Source of the DNA: JBOFDK01 sp051650305
GTDB lineage: Bacteria > Bacillota > Clostridia > Lachnospirales > Cellulosilyticaceae
Reading direction: 5' to 3'
Length of the DNA: 7,969 nucleotides
Assembly: GCA_051650305.1 (NCBI GenBank)
Contig: JBOFIT010000058.1
Span: forward strand, 1 to 7,969
A program made the translations under genes and the position numbers. Positions 1 through 6,250 of the stretch are shown here, piece after piece. The number at the start of each line of letters is the position of its first letter. Within the stretch, counting starts at the first letter, position 1. A model generated the notes under the pieces. It was not told where the DNA came from, made no database searches, and saw only the letters and a program-made list of their open reading frames with translations.

Positions 1-1211
1 GCTACTGCTGGACTTGCAAGGTAAACCTCTGACTCCACATGTCCCATACGGCCTACAAAGTTTCTATTTGTGGTAGCTACTGCACGCTCACCTGCTGCAA
101 GGATTCCCATATGTCCTCCAAGGCAAGGTCCACATGTAGGTGTACTGAAGACACAACCTGCTTCTACAAGGTCTTCTACAATACCTTCTCTTATGGCATC
201 AAGATAAATCTTCTGTGTTCCTGGGAACACAATAGCACGTATCCCTTTGGCAATTTTTTTACCTTTTAGGATATCTCTTGCCATGCGTAAGTCCTCCATA
301 CGTCCATTGGTGCATGAACCGATAACCACTTGGTCAATCTTTACTGATCCTACTTCATCAATGGTACGTGTATTATCTGGAAGGTGTGGGAAAGACACTG
401 TGGGTCTTACTGTACTTAAATTAATCTCAATCACTTGGTCATACACTGCATCTTCATCTGCCGCGTAGACTGTGTAAGGCTTTGTACTATGGTCTTTTAC
501 AAATGCTAAAGTCTTCTCATCTACTGGGAAGATACCATTTTTCGCTCCTGCTTCTATGGCCATATTTGCCATAGCAAAACGTGAGTCCATAGAAAGATGT
601 GCGATGCCGTCCCCTACAAATTCCATAGACTGATAAAGTGCACCATCTACACCAATCATCCCTATAATGTGAAGGATAATGTCTTTTCCTGTTACATACT
701 TGGTTGGCTTCCCTGTAAGAACAAACTTAATGGCACTAGGCACCTTAAACCAAGCTTTACCTGTAGCCATTCCCGCTGCCATATCTGTACTACCAATACC
801 TGTAGAAAAAGCACCTAACGCTCCATACGTACAAGTATGTGAATCTGCGCCTATCACCACATCCCCTGGTACGACCAAACCTTTTTCAGGAAGAAGGGCA
901 TGCTCAATCCCCATTTCGCCTACTTCAAAGTAATTCTCTACTTGCTTATCATAAGCAAACTGTCTCACACACTTGCATTGTTCTGCTGCTTTTATATCTT
1001 TGTTCGGTGTGAAGTGGTCTGGTACGATTGCTACTTTCGCTTTATCAAACACTTCTGTAATTCCAACCTTATTAAACTCTGTAATGGCCACTGGGGTCGT
1101 AATGTCGTTACCTAGTACCATATCTAAATCAGCCTCAATCAGTTGGCCTGCCACCACTTCCTTAAGCCCTGCATGAGCTGCTAATATTTTTTGTGTCATG
1201 GTCATTCCCAT
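1..1211 (-). CDS. leuC: 3-isopropylmalate dehydratase large subunit (partial, C-terminus beyond the left edge)
   Basis: LeuC, with LeuD, isomerises 2-isopropylmalate to 3-isopropylmalate in leucine synthesis, using a [4Fe-4S] cluster in the cytoplasm. I translated 403 complete codons up to the edge with no stop. The three cluster cysteines of the aconitase family are visible: C300 in IGSCTNGR, and C360 and C363 in STPTCGPCLGG. Other family blocks are GNDITTP (34-40), VPDHFTPNKD (63-72) and GADSHTCTYGALG (121-133). Family members of this short class are about 420 residues, so roughly 15-20 residues are missing off the edge. The ATG at 1211 is chosen over the in-frame ATGs at 1205 and 1199 because AAGGAGG lies 8 bp upstream of it and MGMTMTQKILAAHAG matches the usual N-terminus of clostridial members. 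It is the last gene of the visible operon, 102 bp after leuA. leuD probably follows outside the window. Confidence 0.95.
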   Translation of the reverse strand, partial: MGMTMTQKILAAHAGLKEVVAGQLIEADLDMVLGNDITTPVAITEFNKVGITEVFDKAKVAIVPDHFTPNKDIKAAEQCKCVRQFAYDKQVENYFEVGEMGIEHALLPEKGLVVPGDVVIGADSHTCTYGALGAFSTGIGSTDMAAGMATGKAWFKVPSAIKFVLTGKPTKYVTGKDIILHIIGMIGVDGALYQSMEFVGDGIAHLSMDSRFAMANMAIEAGAKNGIFPVDEKTLAFVKDHSTKPYTVYAADEDAVYDQVIEINLSTVRPTVSFPHLPDNTRTIDEVGSVKIDQVVIGSCTNGRMEDLRMARDILKGKKIAKGIRAIVFPGTQKIYLDAIREGIVEDLVEAGCVFSTPTCGPCLGGHMGILAAGERAVATTNRNFVGRMGHVESEVYLASPAV

Positions 1212-1219
1212 ATGCTATT

Positions 1220-1226
1220 CCTCCTT
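1220..1226 (-). promoter_or_regulatory. leuC ribosome-binding site
   Basis: AAGGAGG sits 8 bp before the ATG at 1211. It decides between three closely spaced in-frame ATGs (1211, 1205, 1199): only the first has normal spacing from this site. Confidence 0.85.
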
Positions 1227-1265
1227 CTATCTCTTAGTTTTGTCATACCCTGTATAAATAGGTAT

Positions 1266-1299
1266 AGGGAATAAGACTACCGCGGTAATCTTAAACCCT
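1266..1299 (-). other. leuA-leuC intercistronic RNA hairpin
   Basis: In the minus-strand RNA this 34-nt element folds on itself. An outer AGGG/CCCU stem (1299-1296 with 1269-1266) is followed by a symmetrical UU/UU internal loop. An inner 10-bp stem (1293-1284 with 1281-1272) has arms UAAGAUUACC and GGUAGUCUUA, with the central GC as loop edge. The inner stem has a single irregular position (1288/1277). This is a G.U pair in the minus-strand RNA but a C.A mismatch in the plus-strand sense, which fits selection on the operon transcript. No U-tract follows, so it is not an ordinary terminator. It could stabilise or mark a processing point of the leuA mRNA end, or block read-through partially. 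The fold is seen in the sequence. The role is inference. Confidence 0.6.
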
Positions 1300-1313
1300 C
1301 TATCTACTTACCT

Positions 1314-2840
1314 TTATTTGTTGTTTTCTAAATCATAAAGCATACTATTGATTGCAGACAAGTAAGCTAAAATACTGGCTTCTACAATGTCCATACTTAC
1401 GCCATGGCCGTTGTAAAGCTTATTTTTGAACTTAATCTTAAGGTTTACAGTACCTTGTGCATCTGCACCGTCTGTCACCGAATTAATGACAAAGTCATGA
1501 AGCTTGAATTTCTTTCCTACCAACTTATCAATCGCTTTAAAGGATGCATCAATCGGCCCATCATATGACCCCATCACTTCTTCTAGCACTGCACCTGTCT
1601 TACAAAGCAGTCTTACAGAAGATGTGGATGTGATGGTATTTCCTGAATTGATAACGAATCTCTCAAGCTTATAAGTCTCTGGAATCTCCACAGACTTACG
1701 AAGTACAAGGGCTTCCACGTCTCTATCCGTTACTACCTTCTTCTTATCTGCAAGTTTCTTGAACTCCTCAAATGCTTTATTGATTGCTTCTTCCTCTAAC
1801 TGATACCCCATAGACTCGATACGATCTACAAAGGCATGACGCCCTGAATGCTTACCAAGCACCATCTTATTCTCCGTGAGACCGATGGACTCTGGTGTCA
1901 TAATCTCATACGTATTCTTATGAGCAAGCATACCGTGCTGGTGAATACCTGATTCATGGGCAAAAGCATTCTCCCCGACAATAGCTTTATTAGGCTGTAC
2001 CTTTACCCCTGTGATACTGCTTAAAAGCTTACTTGTCTTGTAAATTTCCTTCGTACTTAGACGGCAATCCAAGTCGTAGATATCACGACGTGTAAGGATA
2101 TTCATCACGATTTCTTCAAGGGCTGCATTTCCTGCACGTTCACCGATACCATTGACTGTACACTCAATTTGTGTCGCACCCGCTCTTGCTGCCGCAAGAG
2201 AATTTGACACCGCAAGCCCTAAGTCGTTATGGCAATGCACCGAGATGTCTACTTTATCAATGCTAGGAACGTTCTGACGTATACCTGCGATGAGTTTATA
2301 GAATTCTTCTGGTGTAGTATACCCCACAGTATCCGGTACATTGATAACAGTAGCACCCGCCTGGATGACTGCCTCGAAGATTTGGTACAAGAAAGCAGGA
2401 TTGCTTCTGGATGCATCTTCTGCTGAGAATTCGATATCTTGGCAGAATTTCTTTGCATAACGCACCATTTCTACAGCATTTTCAAGCACTTGTTCTGGCG
2501 TCTTTTTCAATTTGTACTGCATATGTATATCTGATGTGGCAATGAAAGTATGAATACGAGGAAATGCTGCTCCCTTTAAACTTTCTGCCGCTGCATCGAT
2601 ATCTTTTGTGAGGGCTCTAGCTAGGCTCGCTACGCTAGCATGTTTGATGGTCTTTGCAATTTGCTTTACAGACTGGAAGTCGCCAGGTGATGCGATAGCA
2701 AAACCTGCTTCCATAACGTCTACACCCAGGCGCTCCAGTTGTCTTGCCATCTCCAGTTTCTCACTCAGGTTCATACTACATCCTGGTGATTGTTCGCCGT
2801 CTCTAAGGGTGGTATCAAAGATCTTGATTGTTTTGGCCAT
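1314..2840 (-). CDS. leuA: 2-isopropylmalate synthase
   Basis: LeuA condenses acetyl-CoA with 2-ketoisovalerate to give 2-isopropylmalate, the committed step of leucine synthesis, in the cytoplasm. The 508-residue length is normal for the full-length bacterial enzyme. The N-terminal DRE-TIM barrel (about 5-270) carries FDTTLRDGEQSPG (8-20; R13 and metal ligand D14), VHCHNDLG (201-208; H202 and H204 bind the metal) and NGIGERAGNAALEE (230-243; N238 is the expected fourth ligand). Linker subdomains (about 285-390) contain HESGIHQHG and GKHSGRHAF. The C-terminal LeuA allosteric domain (about 393-508) is complete, with GSYDGPIDASFKAID (424-438) and HGVSMDIVEASILAY (479-493), so leucine feedback inhibition is expected. 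The ATG at 2840 has AAGGAGGG about 8-9 bp upstream. It follows ilvC by 27 bp, consistent with the same transcript. Confidence 0.97.
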   Translation of the reverse strand: MAKTIKIFDTTLRDGEQSPGCSMNLSEKLEMARQLERLGVDVMEAGFAIASPGDFQSVKQIAKTIKHASVASLARALTKDIDAAAESLKGAAFPRIHTFIATSDIHMQYKLKKTPEQVLENAVEMVRYAKKFCQDIEFSAEDASRSNPAFLYQIFEAVIQAGATVINVPDTVGYTTPEEFYKLIAGIRQNVPSIDKVDISVHCHNDLGLAVSNSLAAARAGATQIECTVNGIGERAGNAALEEIVMNILTRRDIYDLDCRLSTKEIYKTSKLLSSITGVKVQPNKAIVGENAFAHESGIHQHGMLAHKNTYEIMTPESIGLTENKMVLGKHSGRHAFVDRIESMGYQLEEEAINKAFEEFKKLADKKKVVTDRDVEALVLRKSVEIPETYKLERFVINSGNTITSTSSVRLLCKTGAVLEEVMGSYDGPIDASFKAIDKLVGKKFKLHDFVINSVTDGADAQGTVNLKIKFKNKLYNGHGVSMDIVEASILAYLSAINSMLYDLENNK

Positions 2841-2867
2841 ATATAAAGCCCTCCTTCTTTATTTTAA

Positions 2868-3860
2868 TTATTCTTTAATCCAGCTCATCATTTTTCTTAA
2901 TTCTTTTCCTACTGTCTCTACTTGGTGTTCAGATTCGATACGTCTGATTGAACGGAAGTAAGGACGGTTTGCTTGGTTTTCTAAGATCCAGTTTTTAGCA
3001 AATGTACCATTTTGGATTTCTGTAAGTACTTTCTTCATTTCTTTCTTTGTTTCTTCTGTAATGATACGTGGTCCTACTGTGTAGTCACCGTATTCAGCTG
3101 TGTCAGAGATAGAGTATCTCATGTACTCGAATCCACCTTGGTTGATAAGGTCTACGATAAGTTTCATTTCATGTACACACTCGAAGTATGCACTTTCTGG
3201 TTGGTAACCAGCTTCAACTAATGTTTCAAAACCAGCTTTCATAAGCGCTGTCACACCACCACAAAGTACTGCTTGCTCACCGAAAAGGTCTGTTTCTGTT
3301 TCTTCTTTGAAAGTTGTTTCAAGGATACCTGCTCGTGCGCCACCAACACCAGCAGCGTATGCTAATGCGATGTCTTTAGCATTACCTGTAGCATCTTGGT
3401 ATACAGCAATAAGACATGGTACACCTTTACCTTCTTCGTATTGGCTTCTTACTGTGTGTCCTGGTCCTTTTGGTGCGATCATAACAACGTTTACATCACT
3501 TGGTGGTACGATTTGTCCGTAGTGAATATTGAAACCATGTGCGAATGCAAGTGTTTTACCAGCTGTAAGACTTGGTGCAATGCTCTCCGCATAAAGTTTT
3601 GCTTGTTTTTCATCGTTTACAAGAATCATAATCATATCTGCTGCTTTCGCTGCATCTTCTGCAGTCATTACTTGAAGGCCAGCTTTTTCAGCTTTTGCCC
3701 AAGATGGACTTCCATTATAAAGACCTACAATAACTTCTACACCTGATTCATGTAAGTTAAGGGCATGTGCATGACCTTGGCTACCGTATCCAATAATTGC
3801 TACTTTCTTACCTTTTAATAAATCTAAATTACAATCTTCTGCGTAAAATAATGTTGCCAT
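2868..3860 (-). CDS. ilvC: Ketol-acid reductoisomerase (class I)
   Basis: IlvC isomerises and reduces 2-acetolactate and 2-aceto-2-hydroxybutyrate to the dihydroxy acids of valine/leucine and isoleucine synthesis. At 330 residues it is a class I (short) enzyme. The N-terminal Rossmann domain has GYGSQGHAHALNL (24-36) and the phosphate-side loop GLYNGSPSW (46-54). Active-site residues expected from the family are present: H108 in AHGFN, K131 in PKGPGH, metal ligands D191 and E195 in DLFGE, E227 and E231 in the second helical half, and S252 in SISDTAEYG. The cofactor loop keeps serines 51 and 53 but has Tyr and Asn (48, 49) where many NADPH-type enzymes have Arg and a basic residue, so NADPH preference should not be assumed. 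The ATG at 3860 has AAGGAGG 8 bp upstream. It lies 64 bp after ilvN and 27 bp before leuA. Confidence 0.98.
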   Translation of the reverse strand: MATLFYAEDCNLDLLKGKKVAIIGYGSQGHAHALNLHESGVEVIVGLYNGSPSWAKAEKAGLQVMTAEDAAKAADMIMILVNDEKQAKLYAESIAPSLTAGKTLAFAHGFNIHYGQIVPPSDVNVVMIAPKGPGHTVRSQYEEGKGVPCLIAVYQDATGNAKDIALAYAAGVGGARAGILETTFKEETETDLFGEQAVLCGGVTALMKAGFETLVEAGYQPESAYFECVHEMKLIVDLINQGGFEYMRYSISDTAEYGDYTVGPRIITEETKKEMKKVLTEIQNGTFAKNWILENQANRPYFRSIRRIESEHQVETVGKELRKMMSWIKE

Positions 3861-3899
3861 TTTCTATTCCTCCTTGTATTTGAACTAATAAATTTAATA

Positions 3900-3927
3900 A
3901 AGTATATACTTAAGACAAAATGTCCTA
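3900..3927 (-). other. Small hairpin and palindrome at the ilvN-ilvC junction
   Basis: In minus-strand RNA, UAGGACA (3927-3921, beginning with the ilvN stop codon) can pair with UGUCUUA (3917-3911) across a UUU loop. That gives 7 bp with one G.U. Immediately downstream is the perfect 12-bp palindrome AAGTATATACTT (3900-3911), which shares one base with the stem. Both are AT-rich and weak, and no clean U-tract follows. They may mark an mRNA processing or decay boundary ahead of ilvC, or be chance. Only the base pairing is seen directly. Confidence 0.35.
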
Positions 3928-4419
3928 GTTTTTGAGCTCTTTGTCGCCTCTTTGTAGTGCTGTAAGACCTGTACGGATGATTTCTTTGATACCATAAGGT
4001 TCCAGCATACTACTTAAAGCGCTAATTTTCCCCTGATCTCCCGTGGCTTCTACAATAAGCGCTTTGCTTGATACATCTACGATGTGGGCACGGAAAATAT
4101 TTGCAATCTCTATGATTTCTGCTCGTGCTGCTTTATCTGCCGTCACTTTAATAAGTGCTAATTCACGGTACACTGCACTTTCTTCATCTAACTCTACGAT
4201 TTTGATGACATCTACTAGTTTGTTGAGCTGCTTCTTGATTTGTTCCTGCATTTGTCTATCGGCCTGGGTTACGATGGTCATACGTGAAATATTCGGATCT
4301 TCAGTCTCCCCTACAGATAAACTATCGATATTATAACCACGTCTACTAAAAAGTCCGGATATACGGCTCAGTACACCTGAGTGGTTTTCTACCAACGCAG
4401 ATATTACATGTTTCTCCAT
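3925..4419 (-). CDS. ilvN: Acetolactate synthase small (regulatory) subunit
   Basis: This is the regulatory subunit that binds the IlvB catalytic subunit, raises its activity and gives end-product (typically valine) feedback inhibition. At 164 residues it has the normal size of single-ACT-repeat bacterial IlvN/IlvH. The N-terminal ACT domain (about 4-77) starts with the hallmark ISALVENHSGVLSRISGLF (6-24). N12 and G15 lie at positions expected to contact the effector, and RRGYNIDSLSVG (26-37) follows. The C-terminal half (about 84-158) has the typical RELALIKV and LEPYGIKEIIRTGLTAL blocks. The ATG at 4419 is 12 bp after the ilvB stop, with GGGGGAG about 5 bp upstream. That close spacing fits translational coupling and near-stoichiometric expression with ilvB. 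Confidence 0.96.
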   Translation of the reverse strand: MEKHVISALVENHSGVLSRISGLFSRRGYNIDSLSVGETEDPNISRMTIVTQADRQMQEQIKKQLNKLVDVIKIVELDEESAVYRELALIKVTADKAARAEIIEIANIFRAHIVDVSSKALIVEATGDQGKISALSSMLEPYGIKEIIRTGLTALQRGDKELKN

Positions 4420-4431
4420 ATTTCTCCCCCT

Positions 4432-6039
4432 TTACAAAGTACTTTCTTTATCGCTTACTAGACATTCGATAAGATACGGCCGCTGTGCATCTAATGCTTC
4501 TTGTATGACCGTTTCCACTTCTTCTTGACGATATACTGTTCTTGCTTCCATACCATAAGCATTGGCAATCATCGTAAAGTTAGGATTACCAGCAAGTGAT
4601 ACGCCGTACTCTTTCGTCTCACATCTACGTTGAATTTCTCTTACCATGCCAAGTCCACTATTATTAAATAAGATAATAATTGGGGCTACTTTTTCTTGCA
4701 TCAACGTCCCAAGTTCAAACAAACTCATCTGGAAACTTCCATCGCCACATACGCCTACTACTTTTCGCTTCTTATTGCCTACTGCTGCGCCTATACATGC
4801 TGGTATAGAGTAACCCATGGTTCCTAAACCACCTGAACAGAGTATTTGTCTAGTCCCCTTAACTTCCATATGTCTCATGGTCCAGAACTGATTCTGCCCT
4901 ACGTCTGCTGTAATGATGGCATCCTCTGGTAGTAACCTAGATAACGTACGCATCACTTCCTTTGGATTGACACAATTCTCATATGTCACAAACTTTGGTG
5001 GTTGTATATGAGATGTGATTGCTTCGCGCCACGCTTTTGTGTCAATAGTCTTAATCATTCCACCAAGTACTTTTAGAATCTCCTTTGCATCTCCTACTAC
5101 TGGGATTGTCGCTGCTGTAATCTTTCCGATTTCTGCTGGATCGATATCTATATGAATGATATTCGCATTTTCATCTAAAATGCCTACATTCGCCACTGCT
5201 CTATCTGCTATACGTGCACCGATAAAAAGAATGGTATCTGCCTGTTTAAGTGCCCAGTTCGCTTGACTAAATCCATGACTACCTATCATCCCGAAATTAT
5301 AAGGGGATGCTGTATCCATCGCACCTACGCCCATAAGTGTATGTACTACTGGTACTTGTGAGCTTTCTACTAATGCTTGAAGTTCCTCTTTCGCATCAGA
5401 TAATAAAACCCCTCCACCTACACATATAAGTGGCTTTTTGCTTTGTTGTAAGAGTTTACTTGCTCTTTTTATTTGTCCGATATGTCCTTTTATAGTTGGC
5501 TTATAGCCTCGTATTTTTACTTCTTTAGGATAGTTAAATTCAATCTGTTCATCTTGGAAGTCCATCGGTATGTCGATAAGGACAGGTCCTGGTCTTCCTG
5601 TGCGTGCAATGTAAAATGCTTCTTTTACAATGCGTGGAAAATCCTTGGGGTTTTGGAGCAGATAGCTATGTTTGACAAAAGGCTCAGTAGCGCCCGTTAT
5701 ATCTACTTCTTGAAAAACATCTCTCCCTATAAGGTTCGACTTTACTTGCCCTGTAAAAATAACAATAGGTATGGAGTCCATATACGCCGTAGCAATACCC
5801 GTCACGAGATTAGTAGCTCCAGGGCCTGAAGTTGCTAGGCATACCCCAACTTTTCCAGTCGTCCTTGCGTACCCACTGGCAGCATGTACGGCAGCTTGTT
5901 CTTGCCTTACCAATACATGATGAATACTGGATGCTCGAAGAGATTCATAGAGTGAGAGGACTGCTGCACCTGGGTAGCCAAATAGTGTGTCAATATCTTC
6001 TTCCATTAAACATCGTACTAATACATCCGATAATTTCAT
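4432..6039 (-). CDS. ilvB: Acetolactate synthase large (catalytic) subunit, biosynthetic type
   Basis: IlvB joins two pyruvates to 2-acetolactate, or pyruvate with 2-ketobutyrate to 2-aceto-2-hydroxybutyrate, using ThDP, FAD and Mg. It is the first common step of the pathway. From the ATG at 6039 it has 535 residues. The N-terminal ThDP domain holds FGYPGAAVLSLYESL (20-34), the catalytic glutamate E47 in RQEQAAVHAASGYAR, and TSGPGATNLVTGIATAYMDS (70-89). A central FAD-type domain spans about 185-340. The C-terminal ThDP domain has GDGSFQM (432-438) and NNSGLGMVREIQ (459-470), giving the Mg ligands D433 and N460. The frame stays open upstream to an ATG at 6090, but that start lies inside a terminator loop without a ribosome-binding site. 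The 6039 start has AAGGAGG 6 bp upstream. The protein ends at VSDKESTL, without the Pro-rich tail common in the family, and Ile469 replaces the Trp usual in GMVRQWQ. The adjacent ilvN argues against a catabolic AlsS. Confidence 0.96.
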   Translation of the reverse strand: MKLSDVLVRCLMEEDIDTLFGYPGAAVLSLYESLRASSIHHVLVRQEQAAVHAASGYARTTGKVGVCLATSGPGATNLVTGIATAYMDSIPIVIFTGQVKSNLIGRDVFQEVDITGATEPFVKHSYLLQNPKDFPRIVKEAFYIARTGRPGPVLIDIPMDFQDEQIEFNYPKEVKIRGYKPTIKGHIGQIKRASKLLQQSKKPLICVGGGVLLSDAKEELQALVESSQVPVVHTLMGVGAMDTASPYNFGMIGSHGFSQANWALKQADTILFIGARIADRAVANVGILDENANIIHIDIDPAEIGKITAATIPVVGDAKEILKVLGGMIKTIDTKAWREAITSHIQPPKFVTYENCVNPKEVMRTLSRLLPEDAIITADVGQNQFWTMRHMEVKGTRQILCSGGLGTMGYSIPACIGAAVGNKKRKVVGVCGDGSFQMSLFELGTLMQEKVAPIIILFNNSGLGMVREIQRRCETKEYGVSLAGNPNFTMIANAYGMEARTVYRQEEVETVIQEALDAQRPYLIECLVSDKESTL

Positions 6040-6045
6040 CTTGAA

Positions 6046-6052
6046 CCTCCTT
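6046..6052 (-). promoter_or_regulatory. ilvB ribosome-binding site
   Basis: AAGGAGG lies 6 bp before the ATG at 6039 and fixes that start. The longer open frame from 6090 would place this sequence inside the coding region. Confidence 0.88.
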
Positions 6053-6070
6053 AAAATGATTTTTTTAGAC

Positions 6071-6100
6071 AAAAAAACCTCATCCCACAAAAGGACGAGA
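6071..6100 (-). terminator. Intrinsic terminator in the ilvB leader (attenuator)
   Basis: Read on the minus strand, CTCGTCC (6099-6093) pairs with GGATGAG (6085-6079) across a 7-nt loop TTTTGTG. The stem is 7 bp with one G.U, and a flanking U.G is possible. It is followed by G and seven consecutive U residues (6077-6071). It lies after the ilvB promoter and about 20 bp before the ilvB ribosome-binding site, so it would stop operon transcription before the first gene unless relieved. That position is what marks it as an attenuator rather than a gene-end terminator. Confidence 0.8.
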
Positions 6101-6126
6101 ATACAATAAACTTACCAAAACTCATC
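6094..6126 (-). promoter_or_regulatory. Candidate antiterminator of the ilvB leader
   Basis: GATGAG (6126-6121, minus strand) is a copy of the 3' arm of the terminator. It can pair with the terminator's 5' arm CTCGTC (6099-6094), giving 6 bp with one G.U. The two structures exclude each other because both need 6099-6094. A further short pairing, CCAAA (6144-6140) with UUUGG (6119-6115), would enclose GATGAG in its loop and could compete with the antiterminator. The pairing is weak on its own, so a stabilising ribosome, RNA or protein would be needed. Function is inferred from layout. Confidence 0.45.
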
Positions 6127-6169
6127 TTGTTTTCTTCAATTTGGAACTTATCCTTTTATGAACTTTCAT
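6122..6169 (-). CDS. Possible leader peptide of the ilv-leu operon (15 codons)
   Basis: An ATG at 6169 opens a frame reading MKVHKRISSKLKKTR and ends with TGA at 6124-6122, inside the GATGAG antiterminator segment. It contains one Val, one Ile and one Leu codon among 15. A ribosome reaching the stop would cover GATGAG and favour the terminator. One delayed at the Val or Ile codon would leave GATGAG free. Against it, no Shine-Dalgarno sequence is visible in the 20 bases upstream, and three such codons in 15 is not an enrichment like that of classical ilv or leu leader peptides. It may be a chance frame in AT-rich DNA. Confidence 0.2.
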   Translation of the reverse strand: MKVHKRISSKLKKTR

Positions 6170-6178
6170 TTATCTGAC

Positions 6179-6198
6179 AATTCGTGATTCTGTGAATT
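6179..6198. repeat. Short inverted repeat just downstream of the ilvB start site
   Basis: AATTC (6179-6183) and GAATT (6194-6198) form an inverted repeat with a 10-bp spacer, at roughly +5 to +25 of the predicted ilvB transcript. This is a position where a repressor could act. The arms are only 5 bp and AT-rich, so chance is a serious alternative. Confidence 0.2.
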
Positions 6199-6209
6199 AA
6201 TTTATATGT

Positions 6210-6238
6210 ATTTTATCAATGCATTTAACTAGTGTCAA
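6210..6238 (-). promoter_or_regulatory. Promoter of the ilvB-ilvN-ilvC-leuA-leuC operon
   Basis: On the minus strand a perfect -35 TTGACA (6238-6233) is followed by a 17-bp spacer and the -10 TAAAAT (6215-6210), one base from consensus. TGA immediately before it supplies an extended -10 TGn. Transcription should begin near 6203, giving a leader of about 165 nt. Immediately upstream, 6251-6280 is almost pure A/T with A-runs on this strand, like an UP element. All features fit a strong vegetative sigma-A promoter held back by the downstream attenuator. Confidence 0.8.
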
Positions 6239-6250
6239 TATATTTAACTA
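6213..6250 (-). repeat. Two tandem 19-bp repeats carrying the ilvB -35 and -10 regions
   Basis: TAGTTAAATATATTGACAC (6250-6232) is followed directly by TAGTTAAATGCATTGATAA (6231-6213). They agree at 15 of 19 positions, and the first nine bases are identical. The copies are about two helical turns apart. The -35 hexamer lies in the first copy and the start of the -10 in the second. They could be two operator half-sites for a regulator, or a local duplication. Confidence 0.55.

Noticed and set aside
39..1176. Plus-strand open frames across leuC.
   Set aside because: They are antisense shadows of a well-conserved LeuC reading frame and encode no recognisable domains.
1248..1269. Hairpin CCCTGTA / TATAGGG as a terminator before leuC.
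   Set aside because: It is 7 bp with a mismatch in the minus-strand RNA, has no U-tract, and competes with the much stronger 1266-1299 hairpin.
1266..1299. ACCGCGG in the leuA-leuC gap resembles the end of the T-box consensus.
   Set aside because: The AGGGUGGN part with the tRNA-pairing bulge is missing, there is no terminator with a U-tract, and the motif is the centre of a palindromic stem.
2608..3746. Plus-strand open frames of about 70-117 residues over leuA and ilvC.
   Set aside because: They are antisense to clear enzymes, have no ribosome-binding sites and show no family resemblance.
3861..3924. Internal promoter for ilvC.
   Set aside because: TTGTCT and TAAATT at 16 bp are both only about 4 of 6 matches, and surrounding AT-rich sequence makes such matches common.
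6040..6090. Longer ilvB start at 6090 adding 17 residues.
   Set aside because: It has no ribosome-binding site, starts within the terminator loop, and encodes residues not typical of the family. The 6039 start has a strong site.
6184..6198. CodY box (AATTTTCWGAAAATT) near the ilvB start site.
   Set aside because: The best 15-mer by eye, AATTCACAGAATCAC on the minus strand, matches only about 9 of 15 positions. That is too weak in AT-rich DNA.
6040..6203. T-box riboswitch in the ilvB leader.
   Set aside because: The leader is short for a T-box with a full stem I, and no AGGGUGGNACCGCG-like sequence precedes the terminator.
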